Shown piece by piece: positions 18,368 through 27,308 of a stretch of DNA of 64,000 bases. Below the pieces are notes generated by a model. That model saw only the letters and a program-made list of their open reading frames with translations. It was not told the DNA's origin and ran no database searches. Every line of letters starts with the position of its first letter. Position 1 is the stretch's first letter. Source of the DNA: Streptomyces canus (GTDB lineage: Bacteria > Actinomycetota > Actinomycetes > Streptomycetales > Streptomycetaceae); contig NZ_JAUSYQ010000002.1 of assembly GCF_030816965.1 (NCBI RefSeq), positions 3,815,001 through 3,879,000 on the forward strand, read 5' to 3'. Both the position numbers and the translations under genes were made by a program.

Positions 18368-19219
18368 TCATCTGAAGGCGGAGGCCGGCGGGGCGGGTGA
18401 GGCCACCGCTCTGGCGTCCGTCACGGCCGCGGCGCCTCCGGTGAAGTCGAGGAGCGACTTGCCGTGTTCGACGCGGCCGGGGTGCGGGTCGGAGGCTGCG
18501 CGGCGGGTCAGTTCCGCGAGCGGCAGGGGGGTGTCGGAGGCGATCAGGACGGCGTTGCCGAAGCGTTTTCCGCGCAGGACCGTCGGGTCGGCCACGAGGG
18601 CGAGTTCGGGGAAGCGGGCGGCGGCGGTGGCGATCTGGCCGCGGAGATGGGCGAGCGGCGGTCCGTCGGCGAGGTTGGCGGCGTAGTACCCGCCCGGCTT
18701 GAGGGTCCGGCGGACCTCGTCGAGGAACTCGGTGGAGGTGAGATGGGCCGGGGTCCTGGCTGCGCTGAACACATCGGCGATCACGAGGTCGGCCCACCCG
18801 TCGGCCACTTTGGCGAGGCCCTCGCGCGCGTCGACGGACCGCACCCGTATCCGCGCGTTCTGCTCCAACGGGAGCTTCCGCCGGACCAGTTGGACCAGAG
18901 CGGCATCCCGCTCGACGACCTGCTGGGTGGAGCGGGAGCGGGTGGCGGCGAGATACCGGGCGAGGGTGAAGGCGCCTCCGCCGAGGTGCACGGCGTGCAC
19001 GGGCTTGCCGGGGGGCGCGACGAGGTCGATGACGTGGCCGAGGCGGCGCTGGTACTCGAAGGAGAGGTGGGTCGGGTCGTCCAGGTCGACGTGGGACTGC
19101 GGGGCGCCGTCGATGAGCAGCGTCCACGCGTGTGTGCGCTCGCGGTCGGGGATGAGCTCGGCGAGGCCGCCGTCCACGGGTTCTACGACGGCTTCGGCGG
19201 ACCTTCTGGACTTTCCCAC
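18368..19219 (-). CDS. Spermidine-synthase-like methyltransferase-fold protein
   Basis: 283 residues. The Rossmann-type core contains HAVHLGGGAFTLARYL (glycine-rich nucleotide-binding loop) and the acidic QQVVERD after strand 2. DLVIADVFSAARTPAHLTS follows. This pattern matches spermidine synthase-like proteins that lack the polyamine-binding N-terminal domain. These are common and functionally uncertain in actinobacteria, so polyamine synthesis should not be assumed. The Ala/Pro-rich tail (ASPAPPASAFR) is unstructured. Confidence 0.8.
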   Translation of the reverse strand: MGKSRRSAEAVVEPVDGGLAELIPDRERTHAWTLLIDGAPQSHVDLDDPTHLSFEYQRRLGHVIDLVAPPGKPVHAVHLGGGAFTLARYLAATRSRSTQQVVERDAALVQLVRRKLPLEQNARIRVRSVDAREGLAKVADGWADLVIADVFSAARTPAHLTSTEFLDEVRRTLKPGGYYAANLADGPPLAHLRGQIATAAARFPELALVADPTVLRGKRFGNAVLIASDTPLPLAELTRRAASDPHPGRVEHGKSLLDFTGGAAAVTDARAVASPAPPASAFR

Positions 19220-19289
19220 TCCGCCATTATCCGCAGCAGCGGGTGGTCACGCGGCCGCGGGCCGGTGGGGCCCCCTCAGACCGGCGAAC

Positions 19290-19682
19290 TCACTGGCAAT
19301 TGTCCGCGGCCTCGATGAGTCTCGCCGCCTCGCCCAGCGCTGCCCGCAGCACCGCCGGGTCCGTCGCCAGGTCGGCGTCTCCCGGTGGCAGCAGCCAGTC
19401 CGATCCCGCCACCGGAGGCTCCGGAGCCAGCCGCAGACCCCGGCCGTCCGTCTCCGTGCACGTACTCCCCGGCATGTCCCAACCTGCCGCGGTCCCCGGC
19501 GGCACCAAGAATCCCAACGTCTGGCCGCCGTCGTCATGCAGCACCGGCCCGACCCCGTCCCCCACCCCCCGCCGCAGGATGTCGACGGCCTCCAGGCCGT
19601 GTCGTGTCGGCACCGTGACCACGTCACAGGACACCGGCGTACAAGGATCGACGCTCTGGCTGATCTCCATCGCGGCCTCCAT
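19290..19682 (-). CDS. Short prim-pol-like conserved Streptomyces protein
   Basis: 130 residues from the ATG at 19682 (GAGG nine bases upstream). An upstream in-frame TTG at 19715 was rejected. The core CDVVTVPTRHGLEAVDILRR ... GQTLGFLVPPGTAAGWDM resembles the N-terminal part of bifunctional primase/polymerase-like domains and the protein at 27830-28420. The catalytic metal ligands of a true primase are not evident. It ends with LLPPGDADLATDPAVL ... AADNCQ. Function unknown. Confidence 0.65.
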   Translation of the reverse strand: MEAAMEISQSVDPCTPVSCDVVTVPTRHGLEAVDILRRGVGDGVGPVLHDDGGQTLGFLVPPGTAAGWDMPGSTCTETDGRGLRLAPEPPVAGSDWLLPPGDADLATDPAVLRAALGEAARLIEAADNCQ

Positions 19683-19934
19683 CAAGGAACCCTCGTCCGA
19701 CTCCGAGAATTTCAACGCGCGCCCGCGTCAACGGCTACGGCAGAAGTCCGCCGCAAAGGATGGCAGTTCATGGCAGATCCCGGATGAGATATCCGGTTTG
19801 TAGCCAAACCCCGCATCGCGACCCGGACACAGCAGGTACGTTCTTGCCCGCCGGAAACAGGGCGTCACACTGACAAACCAGTCAACTCACCCACCTCCGG
19901 CATGGTTCGACGGTTCGCACGAGAGGACCCGGCC

Positions 19935-21359
19935 ATGGCGTCGTCAATGGTGACCTCGTCCCAGTCCCCCACCCCACCGCGGCCGAACCTCGCGTTCCGG
20001 CGCCTGCGCGGACAGCGCTCGCCGGCCGAGTTCGCCGCGGCGGTTCGACGGGCCGCGCGCGAGATCGGCGAGCGGGTCAGCTGCGACGCGCGCTATGTGG
20101 GCCGCGTCGAGGCGGGCGAGATCCGCTGCCCCAACTACGCGTACGAACGGGTGTTCCTGCACATGTTCCCCGGCCGCACACTCACCGACCTGGGCTTCGC
20201 GCCCCGCGCCTCCGTACGCGGACGCCGGGCGCGTCCGGCGAGTGAGACAGAGGGGACGTACGAGCCGTATGACCCGCAAGAAACGCAGGACACGCAGGAC
20301 ACGCAAGACCCAGACGAGACGTACGACAACTACGAGGAGAGCGACGTGCTGCGTCGCGCATTCATGACCGGCGGGGGCGCCACGGTGGCCGCCGCCTCAC
20401 TGGGCCCCCTCGGGCTCGCCGTCGACGCCACGGCCGCCGGACGGCCGGTCCGCCGCGCCGGGACGGGCGAGGCGGGCGCCCTGGAAGAGGCCGTGCGCAG
20501 GATCCGGTTGCTCGACGACCGGCACGGCGCGGACGGCCTGTACCGGCGCGCGGCGGCTCCACTGCGCGCCGCCTACGCGCTGCTGGACGCCGGCGCGATC
20601 CGGCAGACGACCGCGGACCGACTGCACTCGGGCGCGGGCGAACTCGCCATCTCGGTGGGCTGGCTGGCCCACGACTCGGGACGCTTCGACGACGCCCGCT
20701 CGCACTACGCGGAGGCGCTCGCGACGGCCCGGGTGACCGGTGACGACGCTCTGGAGGCGCACGCCTTCTGCAACACGGCCTTCCTCGCGCGCGACGCGGG
20801 ACGGCCGCGTGAGGCGGTGCGGGCGGCACAGGCCGCGCAACGGGTGGCCCGGCCCCTGGGCTCGCCCCGACTGATGTCGCTGCTCGCGCTGCGCGAGGCG
20901 GGCGGCTGGGCGGGACTCGCCGACCGCACGGGATGCGAGCAGGCTCTCGCCCGCGCGCAGGCCTTCTTCGAACGAGGCCTCTCGGACGCCGACCCCGAGT
21001 GGATGAGTTTCTACGGCGAGGCCGAGCTGGAGGGTCTGGAGGCGCAGTGCTGGTCGACGCTGGGCGACTGGCGCCGGGCCGCCCGGCACGCGGGCCGGGC
21101 GGCGGATCTCCAGGATCCGCACTTCACCCGCAACATCGCGCTGTACACGGCCGAACTGGCCGACGACCTGGCCCGCGGCGGCCACCCCGACGAGAGTGCG
21201 GCGGCGGGGCTGCGGGTCCTGGATCTGCTGGGCGAGGTCCAGTCGTCCAGGATCCAGACGATGCTGGCGGGAACGGCGAGGGTGCTGCTGCCTCATCGGC
21301 GGGCGTCGGGGGTGTCGGCGTTCCTGGAACGTCATGCGTCGATGCCGAGGACCGCGTGA
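19935..21359 (+). CDS. NsdA-like HTH/TPR regulator
   Basis: 474 residues, cytoplasmic. The N-terminal 80 residues (LAFRRLRGQRSPAEFAAAVR ... YVGRVEAGEIRCPNYAYERV) form a degenerate XRE-like helix-turn-helix. A Glu/Asp/Gln-rich linker with DTQ repeats follows (about residues 112-136). Then comes the FMTGGGATVAAASLGPLGLA stretch and a long helical, TPR-like C-terminus. This architecture matches NsdA, a negative regulator of sporulation and antibiotic production in streptomycetes, and its paralogues; which paralogue this is cannot be decided without alignment. ATG with GAGAGGA eight bases upstream. Confidence 0.75.
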   Translation: MASSMVTSSQSPTPPRPNLAFRRLRGQRSPAEFAAAVRRAAREIGERVSCDARYVGRVEAGEIRCPNYAYERVFLHMFPGRTLTDLGFAPRASVRGRRARPASETEGTYEPYDPQETQDTQDTQDPDETYDNYEESDVLRRAFMTGGGATVAAASLGPLGLAVDATAAGRPVRRAGTGEAGALEEAVRRIRLLDDRHGADGLYRRAAAPLRAAYALLDAGAIRQTTADRLHSGAGELAISVGWLAHDSGRFDDARSHYAEALATARVTGDDALEAHAFCNTAFLARDAGRPREAVRAAQAAQRVARPLGSPRLMSLLALREAGGWAGLADRTGCEQALARAQAFFERGLSDADPEWMSFYGEAELEGLEAQCWSTLGDWRRAARHAGRAADLQDPHFTRNIALYTAELADDLARGGHPDESAAAGLRVLDLLGEVQSSRIQTMLAGTARVLLPHRRASGVSAFLERHASMPRTA

Positions 21360-21420
21360 GCGGGTCGTTGTCCGGCTGCGAGCCGGTGGGGGCTGGTCGC
21401 CACGGCGGATCCGCGCCCGA

Positions 21421-22017
21421 CTACGAGCCCAGATGCCCCAGGTCGTTCCAGCTCTCGATCGCCGGCTCGTCATAAGCCCAGCCCAGCACCGAAAGGGACG
21501 TCGGATTCAGCCGCACCCGCGCCGCGAAGTCGATCGGCAACCCCAGCCACCGCGCCCCGATGGACCGCAGAATGTGCCCGTGGGCGAACACCAGCACATC
21601 CCGGTCGGCGGAACGCGCCCAGGCGACGACCTCGTCCGCGCGCGAGGTGACCTCCGCCAGGGACTCCCCGTCCGGCACACCGTCCCGCCAGATCAGCCAC
21701 CCCGGCCGGACGGCCTGGATCTCGTCGGGGGTCATGCCCTCGTACGCGCCGTAGTCCCACTCCATGAGCGTGTCCCAGGTGGCCGCCCGCTCCGCGAACC
21801 CGGCGAGTTCACAGGTCTCCCGCGCGCGTGCCAGCGGGCTCGTGCGTATCTCCACCCCGGGGAGACCGTCGTGGGGGGCGCGGTGCAGCCGCTCGCCGAG
21901 CAGCTTGGCGCCCCGCCGTCCCTCCTCCAGGAGCGGCACGTCGGTCCTGCCGGTGTGCTTGCCGGACAGCGACCACTCGGTCTGTCCGTGCCGGGCCAGC
22001 AGGATGCGCGGAGCCAT
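21421..22017 (-). CDS. Histidine phosphatase (phosphoglycerate-mutase superfamily)
   Basis: 198 residues. The catalytic [11 protein letters not shown] motif is at residues 6-16; the second-half histidine lies in [11 protein letters not shown] and Glu in [10 protein letters not shown]. The enzyme class transfers phosphate through the first His. Small proteins like this act on sugar phosphates or nucleotides; the substrate is not predictable. Divergent from the PAP2 gene across a 209-bp gap (22018-22226). Confidence 0.88.
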   Translation of the reverse strand: MAPRILLARHGQTEWSLSGKHTGRTDVPLLEEGRRGAKLLGERLHRAPHDGLPGVEIRTSPLARARETCELAGFAERAATWDTLMEWDYGAYEGMTPDEIQAVRPGWLIWRDGVPDGESLAEVTSRADEVVAWARSADRDVLVFAHGHILRSIGARWLGLPIDFAARVRLNPTSLSVLGWAYDEPAIESWNDLGHLGS

Positions 22018-22226
22018 GAAGAGACCTTTCCGGGGGAAAGCGGAGGCGGAACCCCTCCATCATCGCGCACGCTGTGCAGGAGCAACCCGACGGGCGATCT
22101 CAGCGTCTTTGAGGGCCGAAGGCGCTGCGTGGGGGCACTCCACATGGGCCCGCACATACGCCGTAAAGTGGCACGACCGGTCAAGGACCGCCGGACGCCG
22201 CGCGAAACGAAGGGGGACAGGATCGG

Positions 22227-23180
22227 ATGCCGCTGACCGAGACACCAGGCACCGAGGCAGTCCCGGACACGCGGCTGCGCTGGTGGACCGAGCTGCCCCT
22301 GATCCTGTTGGTGTACGCCTGCTACAGCGCCGGCCGGCTCCTCGCCAGAGGCGATGTCACGGGCGCCGTCGACCACGGCCTGGCGATCCTCAAGGTCGAG
22401 AAGTTCCTCTACCTCAACGCCGAGCATCCGCTCAACCGGCTGTTCACCAGCCAGACCTGGATCGGCGTACCGGCCGACTTCTGGTACGCCTCGCTGCACT
22501 ACCTGGTCACGCCGGCCATCCTGGTCTGGCTCTTCCGCTCGCGCGCCCTGCACTACCGCGCGGCCCGCACCTGGCTGATGACGTCCACGTTCATGGGTCT
22601 GATCGGCTTCACCCTGCTGCCGACCTGCCCGCCCCGCCTCCTGTCCGCGAGCCACGGCTTCGTCGACACGATGGCCCAGTACAGCTCGTACGGCTGGTGG
22701 GGCGGCGAGGCGAGCGCCCCGCGGGGTATGGGCGGCATGACGAACCAGTACGCGGCCATGCCGAGCCTGCATGTCGGCTGGGCCCTGTGGTGCGGTGTGA
22801 TGCTGTGGCGCTACGGCAGGACGCGTACGACGAAGGTCGCGGCCGTCGCCTACCCGCTGATCACCACGATCGTGGTCATGGGCACCGCGAACCACTACTT
22901 CCTCGACGCGGTCGCGGGCGCGGCCGTGATGGGCGTCGGGTTCCTGCTCGCCCCGTACGTCACACGGGCCGCGGAGCGGGCCACGGCGGGCGTCCGGGCC
23001 CGGATAGCCCCCGTCACCGCCGTCTCGCGGGACGCGGAGCCCTCAATTGTCAGTGACGGATGCCAGACTTCCGCGGGTGAGCACATTCCACGGCAGCGCG
23101 AGTCAGGCTTCGGAAGCGGAACCGAGCCGAGTACCTCTCCCGCGGAAGCGGGGGACGGCGCTCCGGCAGCGGCTCGCTGA
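22227..23180 (+). CDS. PAP2-superfamily integral membrane protein
   Basis: 317 residues with about six membrane helices. PAP2-type motifs are present in the second half: MPSLHVGWALW (His of motif 2) and GTANHYFLDAVAGAAVM (His of motif 3). This fits inositol-phosphorylceramide-synthase-like PAP2 proteins of actinobacteria, which act on lipid-linked phosphates at the membrane. The last about 45 residues (SIVSDGCQTSAGEHIPRQRE ...) are hydrophilic and atypical. They overlap the first 104 bp of the nuclease gene, so the tail may be a read-through extension. Confidence 0.82.
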   Translation: MPLTETPGTEAVPDTRLRWWTELPLILLVYACYSAGRLLARGDVTGAVDHGLAILKVEKFLYLNAEHPLNRLFTSQTWIGVPADFWYASLHYLVTPAILVWLFRSRALHYRAARTWLMTSTFMGLIGFTLLPTCPPRLLSASHGFVDTMAQYSSYGWWGGEASAPRGMGGMTNQYAAMPSLHVGWALWCGVMLWRYGRTRTTKVAAVAYPLITTIVVMGTANHYFLDAVAGAAVMGVGFLLAPYVTRAAERATAGVRARIAPVTAVSRDAEPSIVSDGCQTSAGEHIPRQRESGFGSGTEPSTSPAEAGDGAPAAAR

Positions 23181-24255
23181 GCTGCGCGGGCCCGAGGTAG
23201 CGGCCAAGGCACTGGACGCGCGCGCCCTCGCGGCCCTCGCCGCGAACCCCGGGTGCAAGCGGCGCGCGATCCTCGACGGCGCCGGGGTGAACAAGACGGC
23301 GGTGGCGAGCGCGCTGGGCGCGCCGTCCGCCTTCGGGCAGTCGCAGTTCGCCCTGACGCGGGGCAACGCCTTCGAGGCGAAGGTCAAGGCGGACGGCGGC
23401 GCGGAGCTGCTGCGGCTGGTGCACGAGCGGCTGGACCGCACCGCGCAGCCCCCCGCCGACGCCCGGGTCCCCGACCTCACCGCGATCGGCCCCGAGGGCC
23501 GTACCGCGCGTACGGCCCTGGCCCTGCGCGAGGCCACAGCGGCAGCAGGCACCTGGACGCTGCTCGACCACCCGATGCTCGCGCTCGACGTCGCCGGCTC
23601 CCCCGCCTTCCTGGAACCGGACGCGGTGGTCGTGCACCCGGACGGCAGCTGGACGGTCGTGGAGATCAAGTCCTTCCCGATGCTGGACGGTTCTGCGGAC
23701 CCGGCGAAGGTGGGCGCGGCCGCCCGCCAGGCCGCGGTGTACGTCCTGGCACTGGAGGAGGTCGCCGCCCGTCTGGAACCGGCTCCGAGGGTCCGCCACC
23801 GGGTTCTGCTGGTCTGCCCCAAGGACTTCTCCAACCTGCCCACCGCCTCGGCCGTCGACATCCGCAAGCAGCGCACGGTCACCGCCCGCCAGCTGGCCCG
23901 TCTCACCCGCATCCAGGACATCGCCGACGCCCTGCCCGACGGCACCTGCTTCGACCCCGACCAGCCCGCCGCCGAACTGACCGCGGCCGTCGAGTCGGTC
24001 CCGGCGACCTACGCCCCCGAATGCCTGTCCGCGTGCGAACTGGCCTTCCACTGCCGGGACCGCTCCCGCGCGGCCGGCGCGGTGACCTCCCTGGGCCGCC
24101 CGGTACGCGCGGAACTGGGCGGCCTGACGACGGTCGAGGAGGTCCTGGCCGCGGCCCGCGGCGAGGCCGGCGATCCGGACGATCCGGCGGTGGCCGCCCT
24201 GCGCAGGGCGGCCGACCTGCGCGCGGAGGCGCTGGGGGTGACCGCGTGTCGCTGA
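23077..24255 (+). CDS. Four-cysteine (Fe-S type) PD-(D/E)XK nuclease
   Basis: 392 residues from the GTG at 23077 (GTG 23053 also possible). The nuclease core reads LEPDAVVVHPDGSWTVVEIK, giving Asp182, Glu196 and Lys198; the downstream RQAAVY supplies the QxxxY motif (Gln218, Tyr222). One cysteine precedes the core in NPGCKRRAIL (Cys60). Three follow it in ECLSACELAFHC (Cys316, Cys320, Cys326). This Cys-(core)-CX3CX5C layout is that of the iron-sulfur nucleases Cas4, AddB and Dna2. A ssDNA- or flap-cutting nuclease is therefore likely. It overlaps both neighbours and heads a three-gene operon ending in a helicase. Confidence 0.8.
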   Translation: MSTFHGSASQASEAEPSRVPLPRKRGTALRQRLAELRGPEVAAKALDARALAALAANPGCKRRAILDGAGVNKTAVASALGAPSAFGQSQFALTRGNAFEAKVKADGGAELLRLVHERLDRTAQPPADARVPDLTAIGPEGRTARTALALREATAAAGTWTLLDHPMLALDVAGSPAFLEPDAVVVHPDGSWTVVEIKSFPMLDGSADPAKVGAAARQAAVYVLALEEVAARLEPAPRVRHRVLLVCPKDFSNLPTASAVDIRKQRTVTARQLARLTRIQDIADALPDGTCFDPDQPAAELTAAVESVPATYAPECLSACELAFHCRDRSRAAGAVTSLGRPVRAELGGLTTVEEVLAAARGEAGDPDDPAVAALRRAADLRAEALGVTACR

Positions 24256-25838
24256 TCGCCACCCTCGCCCGCCTCGAAGCCGTCAGCACCGGCCGCGCCC
24301 AGCCCGCCGCGACCGTCCTTCACCGCCACCTCTCCGACCGCCCCCTCGTCCTCGTCCCGCTCACCACCGCGGGCGAGGCCGGTGCCCCGCTGGGCGCGCT
24401 CGTGGGCACCGACCGGGACGCGCCGCAGCTCCTGGTCGTACCGCAGCCGCGGGACCGGGAGCTCAGGTTCGCGTTCCTGGCCGAGCTGGCGGACATCGTG
24501 CTGCCGTACGTCGACGGATACGCCGAATCGGTGGAGTCCGCCGAGCGCAATGAGACCGATCCGGAGACCGGCAAGCGGGTCAAGGTCGAGGTCGAGCTGT
24601 GCGCGGACGCCCCGCAGCTGATCCTGCCGAGCCGCGCGGGCATCGATTTCGTACGGCTGCTCGGACGCTCCATGCGTTTCCGGCGTACGGCGGAGCAGGA
24701 CCCGGAGACCCCGTATCCGGCCCCGCCCCGGGTGCCGTTGCTGGGCCGGTGGCTGACCCACTTCGGGGAGCGGGCCCGGGTGCCCGGCTCCTCGCTGCTG
24801 CTGGCGATGACGGACGTACTGGGCCGGCACTGGTCCACCGGCCAGTCCACGCTGGAGGACCAGCACCTGGGGGCGCTGCTCTCGTGGATCGACCCGCCGC
24901 AGGGCCGCTCGGGCGCCGAGGCCGCGCTGGAGGCCGAGCTCGCCCGGGACGACCACGGCCAGCTGCTGCACCCGCCCGCGGGGCCCGCCACCGACCCGGC
25001 GTTCGACAACAAGCTGCTCGCCCCGGCCCTCTTGCGCTACGACCGCGCGCGTACCGCCCTCGCCGCCGCCGAGGACGGTCTGGAGGCCGACGACCGGCTC
25101 GGCGCGCTCACCGCCGCCGAGCAGGAGATCCGGGCCCTGGTCGCGAGTCGCACCCGGCCGACCTGGGACGCGGTGTGGCGGGGCATCGACCTGCTGCGGA
25201 CGCTGCCCGAGGGGGCGCACGCCGAGGAGCGGTGGACGCGCGACCGCTGGTCGTTCACGAGCCACCGCGACCGGGTCGTGGCGGGCGAGCCCCCGCAGCC
25301 GCGCCGCGACGACGCGGTCACCGCCGCCAACAAGCTCGCCGCGCGCGAGCGCGAACAGGCTCGTCTGGAGGCGCAGGAGGCGCTCGACGACCCGCTGGTG
25401 ATGGCGGGGCGGCGGCTGGCCGGGGAGGCGTTCGCCGGGGAGGTCACGGACGTCGTGATGACGTACAGCGAGGGCAAGCGGCCGAGCCCGCGCCCGCTGG
25501 TGACCGTACGGACCGACGACCGGCCGCATCTGGGCGAGCGGGCCAAGGTGTACCGCGCGCTGGGCGGGAAGCCACAGTCGGCCGAGTTCGTGGGGTACGA
25601 GGAGGAGGGCGCCCTCGTCGTCCTCAAGATCCTCGACAAGATGGGCCGCGGCAAGGAGCCCGAGACCGGGTCCGTGCCCGAGAAGGGCGACCGGGTGTGT
25701 TTCACGCTCTTCGAGCACGAGCAGCGCGGCGGCGCGAAGCTGCCGGACCCGGAGGACACACCGTGGACGCACGGCGGGCCGCCGGGTGAGGCCGTGCAGG
25801 AGACCGCCGATCCCCTGACCCCGGAGGACCTCCTGTGA
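24246..25838 (+). CDS. Unknown protein between nuclease and helicase
   Basis: 530 residues from the GTG at 24246, overlapping the nuclease end by 10 bp; its stop overlaps the helicase start (GTGA). No membrane segments. The first half contains repeated LVLVPL and LLVVPQP strands and a DIVLPYVDGY segment. The middle is helical and charged (AANKLAAREREQARLEAQEA). The C-terminal part (about 400-500) is beta-rich, with VRTDDRPHLGERAKVYRALG, then GALVVLKILDKMGRGKEPE and KGDRVCFTLFEHEQRGGAK; it could be an OB- or SH3-like nucleic-acid-binding domain. I do not recognise a family. Coupling suggests a structural partner of the nuclease and helicase. Confidence 0.75.
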   Translation: MSLIATLARLEAVSTGRAQPAATVLHRHLSDRPLVLVPLTTAGEAGAPLGALVGTDRDAPQLLVVPQPRDRELRFAFLAELADIVLPYVDGYAESVESAERNETDPETGKRVKVEVELCADAPQLILPSRAGIDFVRLLGRSMRFRRTAEQDPETPYPAPPRVPLLGRWLTHFGERARVPGSSLLLAMTDVLGRHWSTGQSTLEDQHLGALLSWIDPPQGRSGAEAALEAELARDDHGQLLHPPAGPATDPAFDNKLLAPALLRYDRARTALAAAEDGLEADDRLGALTAAEQEIRALVASRTRPTWDAVWRGIDLLRTLPEGAHAEERWTRDRWSFTSHRDRVVAGEPPQPRRDDAVTAANKLAAREREQARLEAQEALDDPLVMAGRRLAGEAFAGEVTDVVMTYSEGKRPSPRPLVTVRTDDRPHLGERAKVYRALGGKPQSAEFVGYEEEGALVVLKILDKMGRGKEPETGSVPEKGDRVCFTLFEHEQRGGAKLPDPEDTPWTHGGPPGEAVQETADPLTPEDLL

Positions 25839-27172
25839 CCACCCGGACCTTCGACCCCGGTGCCGAAGCCGCCCGCGCCACCGACGCGATCCTCCGCGAC
25901 ACCCTGCACGGCACCCACCGAGGTGTCGTCGTCGACTCCCCGCCCGGCGCCGGCAAGTCCACCCTCGTCGTCCGTGCCGCGCTGGAACTGGCCGACGCGG
26001 GGCGCTCCCTGATGGTCGTGGCGCAGACGAACGCCCAGGTGGACGATCTGGTCCTGCGGCTCGCCGAGAAGAATCCCGAACTGCCGGTCGGGCGGCTGCA
26101 CAGCAGTGACGCCGACCCGTACGACAAGGCGCTGGACGCGCTGGCGAACGTACGGAAGTCGGCGAAGGCGGGTGATCTGACCGGGCTGCCCGTGGTGATC
26201 TCCACGGCCGCCAAGTGGGGGCATGTGAAGGTCGACGAGCCGTGGGCGCACGCGATCGTGGACGAGGCGTACCAGATGCGCTCGGACGCGCTGCTGGCGG
26301 TGGCGGGGCTGTTCGAGCGGGCGTTGTTCGTGGGCGACCCCGGGCAGCTGGACCCGTTCGCGATCGTGGGCAGCGAGCAGTGGGCGGGGCTGTCGTACGA
26401 CCCCTCGGCCTCGGCGGTGACGACCCTGCTGGCCCACAACCCGGAGCTGCCCCAGCACCGCCTGCCGGTGTCCTGGCGGCTGCCCGCCTCGGCCGCGCCC
26501 CTGGTCTCGGACGCCTTCTACCCGTACACGCCCTTCCGCAGCGGCACGGACCACGGCGACCGCCGGCTCACCTTCGGCGTCCCCTCTGACGGCTCGGGCC
26601 CGGACCGGGTGATCGACGCGGCGGCGGAGTCCGGCTGGGGCCTGCTGGAGCTGCCCGCGCGGCACACTCCGCGCACGGACCCCGAGGCGGTACGGGCCGT
26701 CGCGACCGTCGTGCGACGGCTGCTGGACCGGGGCGGGGCGGCCACGTCGGAGCGCTCGCCGGACCCCGCGCCGCTCACCGCCGACCGCATCGCCGTGGGC
26801 ACGGCCCACCGCGACCAGGCGGCGGCCGTCCGCGCGGCGCTCGCCGACCTCGGCGTCATGGACGTCACCGTCGACACCGCGAACCGTCTTCAGGGCCGCG
26901 AGTACGACGTCACGGTCGTCCTCCACCCCCTCTCCGGCCGCCCCGACGCCACCGCCTTCCATCTGGAGACGGGCCGCCTGTGCGTCCTGGCCTCCCGACA
27001 CCGCCACGCGTGCGTCGTGGTGTGCCGCGCGGGCGTGAGCGAGCTCCTGGACGACTACCCGTCGACGGAGCCGGTCCAGCTGGGGACGCTGGTGAAGTTT
27101 CCGGACGGCTGGGAGGCGAACCACGCGGTACTGGCACGGCTGGCGGAGCACCGGGTGGCCTGGCGACCGTGA
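25835..27172 (+). CDS. Superfamily 1 (UPF1/DNA2-like) helicase
   Basis: 445 residues, GTG start overlapping the previous stop. Helicase motifs in order: Walker A PPGAGKST (residues 36-43), motif Ia VVAQTNAQVDDL, motif II DEAY (143-146), motif III GDPGQLDPF (167-175), motif IV-like SWRLP (213-217), motif V DTANRLQGREYD (347-358) and motif VI ASRHRH (386-391). Q-motif and large 1B/2B insertions are minimal, so it is a compact SF1B-like motor. Paired with the Fe-S nuclease it resembles a split Dna2 (nuclease plus helicase). Confidence 0.85.
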   Translation: MTTRTFDPGAEAARATDAILRDTLHGTHRGVVVDSPPGAGKSTLVVRAALELADAGRSLMVVAQTNAQVDDLVLRLAEKNPELPVGRLHSSDADPYDKALDALANVRKSAKAGDLTGLPVVISTAAKWGHVKVDEPWAHAIVDEAYQMRSDALLAVAGLFERALFVGDPGQLDPFAIVGSEQWAGLSYDPSASAVTTLLAHNPELPQHRLPVSWRLPASAAPLVSDAFYPYTPFRSGTDHGDRRLTFGVPSDGSGPDRVIDAAAESGWGLLELPARHTPRTDPEAVRAVATVVRRLLDRGGAATSERSPDPAPLTADRIAVGTAHRDQAAAVRAALADLGVMDVTVDTANRLQGREYDVTVVLHPLSGRPDATAFHLETGRLCVLASRHRHACVVVCRAGVSELLDDYPSTEPVQLGTLVKFPDGWEANHAVLARLAEHRVAWRP

Positions 27173-27308
27173 GCGGGAACATCGCGCGGGCCGTAGACCT
27201 TGGTACCGCCGGAGGCGCCCCGCCCTCTTGCATGGGCGCGGGACAATGGACGGTGGCCCATGCACAGACGGGCCGCCGGTACGGACGACGTACGAGGAGG
27301 ATGAAGAC

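Noticed and set aside
18368..19219. True polyamine (spermidine) synthase
   Set aside because: Only the methyltransferase-like core is visible; the substrate-binding N-terminal domain is not evident, so only a fold-level call is made.
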